Shown here: one piece after another, positions 56,838 to 64,000 of the stretch | How the letters are laid out: each line of letters begins with the position of its first letter | How positions within the stretch are numbered: position 1 is the stretch's first letter | Source of the DNA: Bacteroidota bacterium | GTDB lineage: Bacteria > Bacteroidota > Bacteroidia > Chitinophagales > Chitinophagaceae | Assembly: GCA_023386045.1 (NCBI GenBank) | Contig: JAEWKK010000024.1 | Span: 11,759-75,758 of the forward strand | Length of the DNA: 64,000 nucleotides | Direction: 5' to 3' | Notes under the pieces: generated by a model | What the model was told of the DNA's origin: nothing | What the model saw: the letters and a program-made list of their open reading frames with translations, nothing else | Database searches by the model: none | Made by a program: the position numbers and the translations under genes

Positions 56838-57509
56838 ATGAAACATTTCAGAGAAGTAAGAACCATGCTGGTATTGCCGGCATTTTTGGCGGCGGCACTG
56901 TTTGCCTGCAAAAAAGAAACTGGCAACACTATTTTGCCAGTAGAAGAAAATATGTTGCTCAGTCAGAAAAATTCTACTGACATCAACGAAACTTCACAAA
57001 CCGCAGCATCCCATATTGCTGCCAGTGAAAAACTAACTATTCCTGCAGCAGTATCACTACCTGATGATCCAACAGGACATACAAGAGTAGCTACTTATTA
57101 TGCAGTTGGGGTTCAGAAATATAAGGCAAAGCTTATTGCCGGAAGTGTTCCCGAGGCTTACGAATGGTCCTTTGTGGCACCCCTGGCTGACCTCTATGAT
57201 GTGACCAATGCAAAGAAAGGCATCCATAATGCCGGACCCTGTTGGGCTCTTTCTGCAGCTGATTCAATTTTTGCTCAACATTTCAGTCCTGCCAGAACTG
57301 CTCCAGCCGATGATCCTGAAAGCATTGACTGGTTGTTGCTGAAACCTAAGGCAGGGACAACTCCTACGGGAATCTTTTCCAACGTAGCCTATATCCAGCG
57401 CATAGCAACGAAAGGAGGAAAAGCACCATCCACACCGCCCTCACAGCTCAATGAAACAGTTGATGTAAAATATAAAGCAGTATACAGATTTACAAGGATC
57501 AATCCCTAG
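56838..57509 (+). CDS. DUF3455 lipoprotein
   Basis: A 223-residue exported lipoprotein: signal MKHFREVRTMLVLPAFLAAALFAC with lipid Cys24, then a polar linker and the DUF3455 domain (VGVQKYKAKLI, EWSFVAPLADLYDVTNAKKGIHNAGPCW, IDWLLLKPKAGTTPTGIFSNVAYIQRIATKGGKAP). The family has no known function. It lies directly before the haloperoxidase gene, a candidate two-gene unit. Confidence 0.85.
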   Translation: MKHFREVRTMLVLPAFLAAALFACKKETGNTILPVEENMLLSQKNSTDINETSQTAASHIAASEKLTIPAAVSLPDDPTGHTRVATYYAVGVQKYKAKLIAGSVPEAYEWSFVAPLADLYDVTNAKKGIHNAGPCWALSAADSIFAQHFSPARTAPADDPESIDWLLLKPKAGTTPTGIFSNVAYIQRIATKGGKAPSTPPSQLNETVDVKYKAVYRFTRINP

Positions 57510-57548
57510 AGCTCATTGCATAATTCATTCATCATTAAAAACCATACA

Positions 57549-58889
57549 ATGACACCTAATTCCTCAGCGGTGGAAAGTAAAACCTTTAACCATCATTTCC
57601 TGGTTGTGATTTTATCTCTCATCATGTTGGTGAGTTGCAGCAAACCAGGTGAAGTAAACAGCAACAGCCATCTTCCCTTATCTCACAGCACAGAAGTACT
57701 GGATAAATGGATGACCATTCAATTGAGGCTGATGCGTAATGCAACTGGCATTGCCAATCATGCAATGGCTAGACAATATGCATACAGCGGGATCGCAGCA
57801 CTTGAATCTTTGGCACCCGCACTTCCCGCACACCAGAAATGGACAAGCAAATGGAATGGACTCACGGGTTTGCCGCAGGCAATGCCTTCCAACCATTATT
57901 ATTTCCCTGCGAATGTAAATGCCGCACTGGCATCCATGAACAGGTTGATGTTTCCTAACGCCAGCAGTGCAGATAAAGCCGCAATTGATTCACTGGAACT
58001 TGCCCTTTATAATGAATATCTGGCCACTCAAAGTCAGGCTAAGCTTCAGTTTTCTTCTGGTTTTGGAAAAGCAGTAGCTGCTGCAGTTTTTGCATGGGCA
58101 CAAAACGATGGAAGTAACCAGGTATATCCTCCTTATGTGGTGCCAGTGGGTCCGGGTTTGTGGAAACCAACACCAACATCCTTATCGCCACCTGCCACGC
58201 CTTACTGGGGACAAAATCGTACAATCATTACCGGTAGTACCCTGAATGTTCAACTACCACCACCGGTCGCTTATTCTACCAGTAACAATTCAGCATTTTA
58301 TCAAATGGTGAAGGAAGTGTATGATGTATCACAAAACCTGACCAATGAGCAGAAAGCCATTGCTCTTTTTTGGAGAGATGTTCCAGGTGCTACCTCACCA
58401 GGTCACTGGTTAAGTGTATTACAGCAGTTTTTACAGCAGTATTCAGTTTCACTGGACAAAGGTGCCCTGGCTTATGCATTAACAGGTGCAGCCATGAACG
58501 ATGCCTTGATCAGCTGCTTTCAATGGAAATATCATTACAACCTGGTGCGGCCAATTACCTATATCCGTGAAGTAATGGGCCATTCGGGTTGGATCTCCTA
58601 TATAGGAACACCGGCACATCCTGAATATCCATCTGCGCATGCAACGCTGTCAGCTGCAACAGCAGATGTATTGACGAAGCTGTTTGGAAATGCAGTTAGC
58701 ATAACAGATCATACTTATGATTACCTGGGTTTTGCTCCCAGGACCTATGCTTCTTTTTCAGAAATAGCTGAAGAAGCAGCGCAGTCAAGACTGTTTGCCG
58801 GTATACATTACCAGTCGACCATCAATGCCTCGCTGGTTCAGGGCAGGCAGGTAACTGCAAATATTTTTTCAACACATATAACACCATAG
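57549..58889 (+). CDS. Vanadium-dependent haloperoxidase/PAP2-like lipoprotein
   Basis: A 446-residue exported protein when started at ATG 57549 (an upstream TTG at 57516 is less likely). Lipoprotein signal VVILSLIMLVSC is followed by a helical bundle. The vanadate/phosphate pocket is seen as WKYHYNLVRPITY (Lys, Arg), HPEYPSAHAT (Ser362, H364) and SRLFAGIHYQSTIN (Arg, H420). In the last motif the usual aspartate four residues after the histidine is Thr424. The enzyme may oxidise halides with peroxide or act as a phosphatase; sequence alone cannot decide. Confidence 0.85.
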   Translation: MTPNSSAVESKTFNHHFLVVILSLIMLVSCSKPGEVNSNSHLPLSHSTEVLDKWMTIQLRLMRNATGIANHAMARQYAYSGIAALESLAPALPAHQKWTSKWNGLTGLPQAMPSNHYYFPANVNAALASMNRLMFPNASSADKAAIDSLELALYNEYLATQSQAKLQFSSGFGKAVAAAVFAWAQNDGSNQVYPPYVVPVGPGLWKPTPTSLSPPATPYWGQNRTIITGSTLNVQLPPPVAYSTSNNSAFYQMVKEVYDVSQNLTNEQKAIALFWRDVPGATSPGHWLSVLQQFLQQYSVSLDKGALAYALTGAAMNDALISCFQWKYHYNLVRPITYIREVMGHSGWISYIGTPAHPEYPSAHATLSAATADVLTKLFGNAVSITDHTYDYLGFAPRTYASFSEIAEEAAQSRLFAGIHYQSTINASLVQGRQVTANIFSTHITP

Positions 58890-58961
58890 GACGGTGGCAA
58901 GCTTCTGCTGTTTCTACAGCTGGAAGCTTCTATTTATCCATCAACATTCAAAATTTCAATC

Positions 58962-59744
58962 ATGAAAAAAATACTTTCTTTTATTTACGGCGTTGTTTCT
59001 TACCTCATCTTCTTTGGAACGTTTTTATATGCCATCGGATTCACGGGCAATCTTTTTGTTCCTAAATCCATAGATGGTGAACCAACTTCTCCACTTGGCA
59101 TAGCCCTGCTGGTGAATGCTTCATTGTTATTAGTTTTTGCCCTGCAGCATAGTATTATGGCCAGGCCTGCATTTAAAAAATGGTGGACACGCATCGTACC
59201 GGAACCGGTTGAACGCAGTACTTATGTATTGCTTGCAAGCCTGTGCCTGATGTTAATGATGTGGCAATGGCAGCCCATTGGCGGAGTGGTATGGTCAGTA
59301 GAAAATGCCGGAGTAAAAGCCGCATTACAGATCCTTTCTTTTGCAGGTTGGGGCATTGTGCTGGCCAGTACTTTCCTGATCAATCATTTTGACCTGTTCG
59401 GATTAAGACAGGTATGGTTGTATGCATCAGGAAAGGATTATACTCCACTTCCTTTCCGCGTGCCTTTATTTTACAGGTTTGTTCGTCATCCTTTGTATTT
59501 GGGATTTCTTGTTGCATTCTGGTCAACTCCGCATATGACAGTAGCGCATTTATTGTTTGCCTTGTTAACCACTGGTTATATTCTTACTGCCATACAGCTT
59601 GAAGAGAAGGACCTGCAGGTGCATTTTGGAAACAAGTACCGTAATTATAAAAAGCTGGTTCCGATGATTTTGCCAATTGGCAAGAAGAAAAAGAAGGTGA
59701 GTGCTTTTGATATTTCGGAGGCGCTGGTGGATCATGGTTCATAG
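58962..59744 (+). CDS. MddA-like membrane methyltransferase
   Basis: A 260-residue integral membrane protein with about five helices, matching the isoprenylcysteine-methyltransferase-like NnrU/MddA group. Key region: FYRFVRHPLYLGFLVAFWSTPHMTVAHL and the C-terminal IQLEEKDLQVHFGNKYRNYKKLVPMILP with EEKDL. The sequence HFDLFGLRQVW is typical of methanethiol S-methyltransferase, which makes dimethyl sulfide from methanethiol and SAM. Assignment to that activity is by family resemblance. The last codons (LVDHGS) run into the 7-base array that follows. Confidence 0.8.
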   Translation: MKKILSFIYGVVSYLIFFGTFLYAIGFTGNLFVPKSIDGEPTSPLGIALLVNASLLLVFALQHSIMARPAFKKWWTRIVPEPVERSTYVLLASLCLMLMMWQWQPIGGVVWSVENAGVKAALQILSFAGWGIVLASTFLINHFDLFGLRQVWLYASGKDYTPLPFRVPLFYRFVRHPLYLGFLVAFWSTPHMTVAHLLFALLTTGYILTAIQLEEKDLQVHFGNKYRNYKKLVPMILPIGKKKKKVSAFDISEALVDHGS

Positions 59745-60262
59745 ATCATGGTTCATAGATCATAGATCATGGTTCATAGTACGTAGATCCTGATTTCAGG
59801 TTAAGGTTTTCTGAATGCCTGTGGATGAGATTTGAATGGTTGTTGCCATGGATAGATGTATGAATAAAAGCTCAGCTATACACTATATGCCATACAACAT
59901 AAGCCATCTCCATCCGCCAGCTGCTAAACACGTAATTCTACGGGTCAAATTCCGTGTCTTCCCCCTTGTCGGAGAAAGGAGATAGCTGGAACTTTGTAAT
60001 AACGAATCGCCCTTAGTCATACAATCATGTGTTTTTCTTTTTTAGATGTCAAAATTTCCAGCCGGGTTTCTACCTGGCTGTTTCTTTTCGATAAATAATA
60101 ATCTACAGTTCAACATATTTCTTGAGGTTTCTTTTCAACCTGCAGTAAATGATTATAAGATCAAAATAGAGAACTCTTTATATCTAATAACTAATAAAAC
60201 TTATCCAACCGGGCCCGGTTTTTATATAAAAAGATATACGAATTGATATCGGGACTTATAAC
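59728..60262. repeat. 7-base-period TCATGGT arrays and empty intergenic DNA
   Basis: 59728-59792 holds about eight units of TCATGGT/TCATAGA, starting inside the preceding coding region. A second array of the same period (CTATACA CTATATG CCATACA ACATAAG) is at 59875-59935. The remaining stretch to 60262 has a 66-codon frame with no support. Confidence 0.7.
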
Positions 60263-60622
60263 ATGGAAGAGATTGCCAAAAAAATAGTTATTCAATTGAG
60301 CCTGCTTGTAGAAGTATTGGGAGCCCTGGTGATAGGCATCGCTCTTTTACAATTCCTTGTTGGCTATATTCCGGCGCTTTTTTCAAAAAAATCATATATC
60401 AGTAATTCCTGGCTAAGGGTAAGATTTGGATCCTCCCTTGCAATTGCTCTTGAACTTTTGCTGGCTGCAGATATTTTAAGAACAGCAGTTGCACCAACCT
60501 GGGAAGATATTGGTAAGCTCGCAGCAATCGCTGCTATTCGTACTGCATTGAATTATTTCCTGGAAAAAGAACTACGCATTATTGAAAAACGGGTTCCAGA
60601 AGACAAAATCAGCAGGATTTGA
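60263..60622 (+). CDS. DUF1622 membrane protein
   Basis: A 119-residue inner-membrane protein with three hydrophobic helices (about 10-38, 52-72, 83-102). The sequence LVEVLGALVIGIALLQFL, RVRFGSSLAIALELLLAADILRTAVAPTWEDIGKLAAIAAIRTALNYFLEKE is the DUF1622 signature. Function unknown. It converges with the ion-channel gene 53 bases away. Confidence 0.88.
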   Translation: MEEIAKKIVIQLSLLVEVLGALVIGIALLQFLVGYIPALFSKKSYISNSWLRVRFGSSLAIALELLLAADILRTAVAPTWEDIGKLAAIAAIRTALNYFLEKELRIIEKRVPEDKISRI

Positions 60623-60675
60623 AAATCATTCAATTCCAAAAAAAAATATTATCTACGAAAGTTTAATGGAATGCT

Positions 60676-61458
60676 TTATTTGATTTTGTTTTGAGAAGTC
60701 AGTTCATTGATGGCAATGGTTAACCGGTCGATTTCTTTTTTCAATTCCATTATATCTTTTGATCCTGCCACCGGTGCTGATCTTTCTTCAGCGTCCCTTC
60801 CAATAAAAAAAGTAGCGAGAGTAGCCGTTACATATCCAAATATCGCATAACCAAAAACTGCAAGGAGAAAGGCAAGTCCTCTTCCTTCTGGGGTTTGTGG
60901 CCAGTAATCACTTCCTGCTGTAATCACTCTCATCGAAGTCCACCAGAGTGCCATCCAAAAATTTTCGAAACCGGTATTATTTTTTTCCATTGCATACATG
61001 CCAGCTGCTCCAGCAAAGCAGACAACAAGAGCGAGGAGCACAACATAAGCAAAACCCCTGCGTCTCATGGTGGCGCCCAGTCCTTTCATACTACGATTGA
61101 GCGAAGACACGATCCGGATCAGCCTGATGCCCCTGAGTCCTCTTAATATTCTCACCAACCGAAAAATCCGCAAGACCCTCAATGCAGGGATGATCAATGA
61201 AACCATGGTGAGCCAATTGCTTTTCAGGAAGATCAGTTTTTGGGGAGCAAGCATAAATTTTACAAGAAAGTCCAGTATGAATAATGCCCAAATGGTAAGA
61301 CTCAGGTATTCGAGGGTTTTGTTCAGACCCCAGATCAGTTCTACAATAAGTAATATCAGCCATACAAATCCCAGGAATATCATGGGTCCGTCAAGCAATC
61401 GTTCCAGGGAATGCAGCAGCTTGTTTCTTTCCTTATCCAGCTGGCGGGTCATAGTCAA
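60676..61458 (-). CDS. Voltage-sensor ion transport protein with atypical filter
   Basis: A 260-residue six-helix channel of the ion-transport superfamily. The S4 helix (about 91-116) has arginines at every third position: R94, R97, R100, R103, R106, R109, R112, R115. The pore loop reads FWMALWWTSMRVITAGSDYWPQTPEGR, where K+ channels have TVGYGD; here it is T180-A-G-S-D-Y. The C-terminal S6 (AFLLAVFGYAIFGYVTATLATFFIG) is followed by a short coiled coil (MELKKEIDRLTIAINEL). Overall it is a KvAP/VGC-type protein; ion selectivity is uncertain because of the filter. Confidence 0.87.
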   Translation of the reverse strand: MTMTRQLDKERNKLLHSLERLLDGPMIFLGFVWLILLIVELIWGLNKTLEYLSLTIWALFILDFLVKFMLAPQKLIFLKSNWLTMVSLIIPALRVLRIFRLVRILRGLRGIRLIRIVSSLNRSMKGLGATMRRRGFAYVVLLALVVCFAGAAGMYAMEKNNTGFENFWMALWWTSMRVITAGSDYWPQTPEGRGLAFLLAVFGYAIFGYVTATLATFFIGRDAEERSAPVAGSKDIMELKKEIDRLTIAINELTSQNKIK

Positions 61459-61508
61459 TTGTTTTAATGCAGTATAAAAAAATCCTGCCGGACAGGGTAG
61501 TTCTTTAG

Positions 61509-61564
61509 TTCACAAGTTTACAAGTTCACGTGTTCACGAGTTCACAAGTTTATTAGTTTAAGAG
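61509..61564. repeat. 8-base-period TTCACAAG array
   Basis: Seven successive units: TTCACAAG, TTTACAAG, TTCACGTG, TTCACGAG, TTCACAAG, TTTATTAG, TTTAAGAG. A 7-base-period array (CCATATG CTATACG CTATAGG) follows at 61586-61622. Confidence 0.85.
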
Positions 61565-61640
61565 AGAGCCAGAGCTGAAACTGAATCCATATGCTATACG
61601 CTATAGGCCATACGGTATAGGCCACTACTATAATCTACCA

Positions 61641-61988
61641 TCAGTTTTTTGGCTGGTGCTGGTAGCAATAGCCATTGGCGATCCTGGTCATGTGCAGGCA
61701 CCGGGTACCTGCTTTGGTAAAACCTTTGCATTGTACTGTATCATTTTTACCTTTTTGTATATCGGGTCCCTGTTTGTTGTTGGTTTGAACATGAGGATTG
61801 CAGATTTTGCAAGGCTCAAGACCTGAAGCGATAGCTTCTTCTACTGTTGTTTTTTCAGAAACATTTTTTACCATCCTGCAGGAAGCGAGGTGGTATTTTT
61901 TACCGCTTGGTGTTTTATACACAGATTGAGAAGCTGCTACACTGCAGATAAAAAGTATAAATAGGCATGTTGTAATGAATTTGGCCAA
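61641..61988 (-). CDS. Secreted cysteine-rich protein, DUF5763-like end
   Basis: A 115-residue exported protein with signal peptide 1-20 (ICSVAASQS). Two Cys/His clusters follow: YHLASCRMVKNVSE...ASGLEPCKICNPH, a short Ada-like putative metal or DNA site, and QCKGFTKAGTRCLHMTRIANGYCYQHQ, matching the CxGxTKxGxRC...C..H pattern of DUF5763. Possible zinc sites; function unknown. Single gene. Confidence 0.68.
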   Translation of the reverse strand: MAKFITTCLFILFICSVAASQSVYKTPSGKKYHLASCRMVKNVSEKTTVEEAIASGLEPCKICNPHVQTNNKQGPDIQKGKNDTVQCKGFTKAGTRCLHMTRIANGYCYQHQPKN

Positions 61989-62206
61989 GGCAGATCAAAG
62001 ACTTTAAGGTAAACATTATTACCAGCACATTTCTTACCCGATAGGGTAGCGATGATATGCCGGTTTTGCAGGGAATAAGAGATCGATTTCATCTGGTAAT
62101 GTCAAAGCATGTATTCAAACTATGAGGAAAGCCAGGAAACAGGACTTTAAGTCAGTTGACTGGCATTTAGCTTCTTTGGAACGGTAGTGGTAGGTTTACA
62201 GCACTT

Positions 62207-62974
62207 ATGATCACAGCTCTACAGGTGCTTTTGGTTCTGTCATTTATTGTATTGTTGATTCTCTTTGTTTTTAAGCCAAGGCGCAGGGATCATTTTTACC
62301 TGCCCGAAGCTTACAAAGAATTGCTGCAGGAATATGTTCCATTTTATGCCAACCTGGAAGAAGAAGAAAAGAAAAAATTTGAAGACCGTTTCCAGAAATT
62401 TTTATCAGCTGTACAAATTAATTCTGCCAATGCGCAGATCGAAGACCTTGACAGGGTTTTGATTGGCGCTGCAGCCATCATTCCTGTATACCATATACCA
62501 GATTGGGAATACATAAACCTTAGGGAAGTGTTGGTTTACCCGGGCAACTTCAACATGGAATTTGAACAGCATGGTTACGATCGAACCGTTTCCGGTATGG
62601 TAGGTACAGGCCCCATGCAGAATGTAATGATCCTGAGCAAATGGGAACTCCGCCAGGGATTTATTCACAGGGAAAGCAGCAGAAACGTTGCGATTCATGA
62701 ATTTGTACACCTTATAGATAAAATGGACGGAACTCTCGATGGATTACCCGAGATCTTACTGGAAAAGAAATATCATGCGCAATGGAAGGAGATCATGGAA
62801 ATGGAAATGAATGCGATCCGTCGCGGGGAAAGTGATGTGGATCCTTATGGTGCTACTTCGCCGGTGGAATGTTTTGCGGTGATGTCGGAATATTTTTTTG
62901 AACAAAGGGAATTGTTTTGTCAAAGACATCCTTTAATGGGACAATTGATGGAAAAGATATTTGTGAGGAAATAA
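62207..62974 (+). CDS. mtfA: MtfA-type zinc peptidase
   Basis: A 255-residue M90-family metallopeptidase. In E. coli MtfA binds the regulator Mlc and has aminopeptidase activity. Seen: one N-terminal membrane helix (about 5-22), GAAAIIPVYHIPDWEYINLREVLVYPGNF, the zinc motif NVAIHEFVHLIDKMDG (H164, E165, H168) and the downstream glutamate in ATSPVECFAVMSEYFFEQ. Whether the regulatory partner exists here is unknown; none adjoins it. Confidence 0.9.
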   Translation: MITALQVLLVLSFIVLLILFVFKPRRRDHFYLPEAYKELLQEYVPFYANLEEEEKKKFEDRFQKFLSAVQINSANAQIEDLDRVLIGAAAIIPVYHIPDWEYINLREVLVYPGNFNMEFEQHGYDRTVSGMVGTGPMQNVMILSKWELRQGFIHRESSRNVAIHEFVHLIDKMDGTLDGLPEILLEKKYHAQWKEIMEMEMNAIRRGESDVDPYGATSPVECFAVMSEYFFEQRELFCQRHPLMGQLMEKIFVRK

Positions 62975-62998
62975 AAATTTGATGATTGTAGTCTTGAA

Positions 62999-63619
62999 TT
63001 ATTTATTACGCCCTGCCTGATTTAATTTTCTAATAATACCAATGACCATGGGTGTAGTAACTACCAGTATGATGAGAGCAATAATGTAATTCATATAATC
63101 TTTAAGGGCTGGTACGCTGGCAATCAGGAAACCTGCACCTACAAAGCTGATGATCCAGGCGATGGATCCCAGTGAGCTGAATAACAGGAACCATCCAAAT
63201 TTCATTCTAACCATGCCAGCCACTAAAGGCGCAAAGGTCCGGATGATGGGAAAAAAAGGAGCGGCAGCAGAAGCTATTCTTCCATGCTTTTCATAAAATT
63301 TTTCTGCAGCCTGGAGGTGTTGCTGTTTAAAGAAGCGGGATTCTTTTTTTTGATACAGTAATGGACCTGCCTTGCGACCTATTCCATACCCCGTAAAGTT
63401 TCCCAAAATGGCCGCAAATGATAGAACAATAGCAACTATTGATACATGATCATCCATCACTCCTGTTGCCGTAAAAACACCAGCGGTGAACATCAATGCA
63501 CCTGAAGGAAGGAAGAAGCAAAAGAACAATCCAGTTTGAGCAAATACAAATAAGAATACCAGCCAGAGGCCCCCTTCTTTGATGATTGCTTCCGCATTAA
63601 AAATGCCTATCAAATCCAT
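62999..63619 (-). CDS. DedA family membrane protein
   Basis: A 206-residue inner-membrane protein of the DedA/SNARE-associated family, linked in other bacteria to lipid scramblase and proton-dependent envelope functions. Motifs: FFCFFLPSGALMFTAG, GNFTGYGIGRKAGPLLYQKKESRFF, and KHGRIASAAAPFFPIIRTFAPLVAGMVRM with the essential arginine loop (F.P..R...P..AG). About five hydrophobic segments. Convergent with mtfA. Confidence 0.92.
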   Translation of the reverse strand: MDLIGIFNAEAIIKEGGLWLVFLFVFAQTGLFFCFFLPSGALMFTAGVFTATGVMDDHVSIVAIVLSFAAILGNFTGYGIGRKAGPLLYQKKESRFFKQQHLQAAEKFYEKHGRIASAAAPFFPIIRTFAPLVAGMVRMKFGWFLLFSSLGSIAWIISFVGAGFLIASVPALKDYMNYIIALIILVVTTPMVIGIIRKLNQAGRNK

Positions 63620-64000
63620 TTGCTGTTTTGATCAAAAATAAGGATTGAAAGGTGAGAGCGGAGAAAGAGACATTTGAATATCGAATAATGAACAGAGGAA
63701 CAAGGAATGTAGAAGGCAAAGTGAATGGTGAAACGTTAAACGAGAATTGGGAAAGCACTGGGTTTAGAGATGATGAGATAGAATATAGAACAAATGAACA
63801 ATGGATGATGAAGGAGAGAGAAAGAGAGCAAGTAATTTTTTGGGTTAAAGTTGGTGGTTGGTGTGACTTTAACCTTTGTGTTCTCCTATGTTTGCAAAGA
63901 CCTTGTTTTTTCTTTTTTTATACCAATAGTTTTGATGCTATAAAGTGAAAAAGAGTGAGAGCCTTTTGTGTCCAAGCAGTCAATTAGACATGTTCTCACG
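63620..64000. other. Window end: low-complexity intergenic DNA
   Basis: 381 bases without a supportable gene. 63675-63720 has a GAATATCGAATAATGAACA / GGAACAAGGAATG array related to that at 42308, and 63858-63900 has GTGACTTTAACCTTTGTGTTC words. A 98-codon frame runs across both and looks spurious. Confidence 0.5.

Noticed and set aside
60046..60246. 66-codon plus-strand ORF before the DUF1622 gene
   Set aside because: No recognisable features, and the composition looks like translated intergenic DNA.
63652..63948. 98-codon plus-strand ORF
   Set aside because: Built from GAATATCGAATAATG-type repeat DNA; odd composition and no domain.

Overview
The window looks like chromosomal DNA of a Bacteroidota bacterium, most likely family Chitinophagaceae (inferred from gene content, not from a search). 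Supporting signs are moderate-to-low GC, weak or absent Shine-Dalgarno sequences with several TTG/GTG starts, and a typical family mix: GH3-like protein, DUF3667, DUF4407, DUF3455, one-piece propeller/histidine-kinase sensor with a LytTR regulator, and the tmRNA tag GNTQYAMAA. There is no plasmid, prophage or CRISPR signature. Most of the window is ordinary core and house-keeping sequence, broken by repeat-rich intergenic blocks.

Layout. 0-12 kb: tail of a cut-off gene, DUF4407 membrane protein, DinB protein, dGTPase, sodium/solute symporter, SPFH protein with a tiny membrane partner, an orphan copper nitrite reductase (nirK) lipoprotein behind a palindrome, a VOC protein, a zincless Fpg/Nei glycosylase, and a DUF4153-like membrane protein behind two identical-type palindromes. 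12-16 kb: a tandem array of broken tRNA-Leu pieces next to the intact tRNA-Leu(GAG), a histidine kinase, a glycosyltransferase, and tRNA-Leu(UAA) and tRNA-Gly(GCC). 16-30 kb: a small coupled gene pair, the DUF3667-mazG-giant histidine kinase operon, a PolX-like protein with a degraded polymerase site, a Lys/Ala-rich histone-like protein, rplU-rpmA, GH3, dxr and rseP.

30-42 kb: cupin, DUF305, tmRNA with hairpin repeats at its 3' end, an ArsR-SRPBCC-DoxX-YdeI operon behind a double operator, a Tat-type FAD oxidoreductase, a three-gene operon (unknown, GltB-like, Rnk/GreA-like), and an IS200/REP-associated-type transposase flanked by REP-like hairpin elements that recur 5.5 kb away. 42-64 kb: katG, membrane and cupin proteins, a multi-PAS kinase, M29 aminopeptidase, a propeller sensor kinase plus LytTR regulator, a methyltransferase-DUF3455 lipoprotein-vanadium haloperoxidase-MddA-like run, DUF1622, a voltage-sensor ion channel with an unusual filter, a Cys-rich secreted protein, MtfA and DedA.

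The least explained material is between genes. Degenerate tandem arrays with strict 6-, 7- and 8-base periods recur at many gene ends, and repeat elements cluster at the 3' ends of the tRNA-Leu genes and of the tmRNA. The most unusual items are the two tRNA-Leu 3' fragments each split at the same base by the same 27-bp palindrome, and the transposase with its matching REP-like hairpins in two loci. I did not see a convincing new multi-gene defence or metabolic system. Stretches over 300 bases without a gene are described in their own entries.
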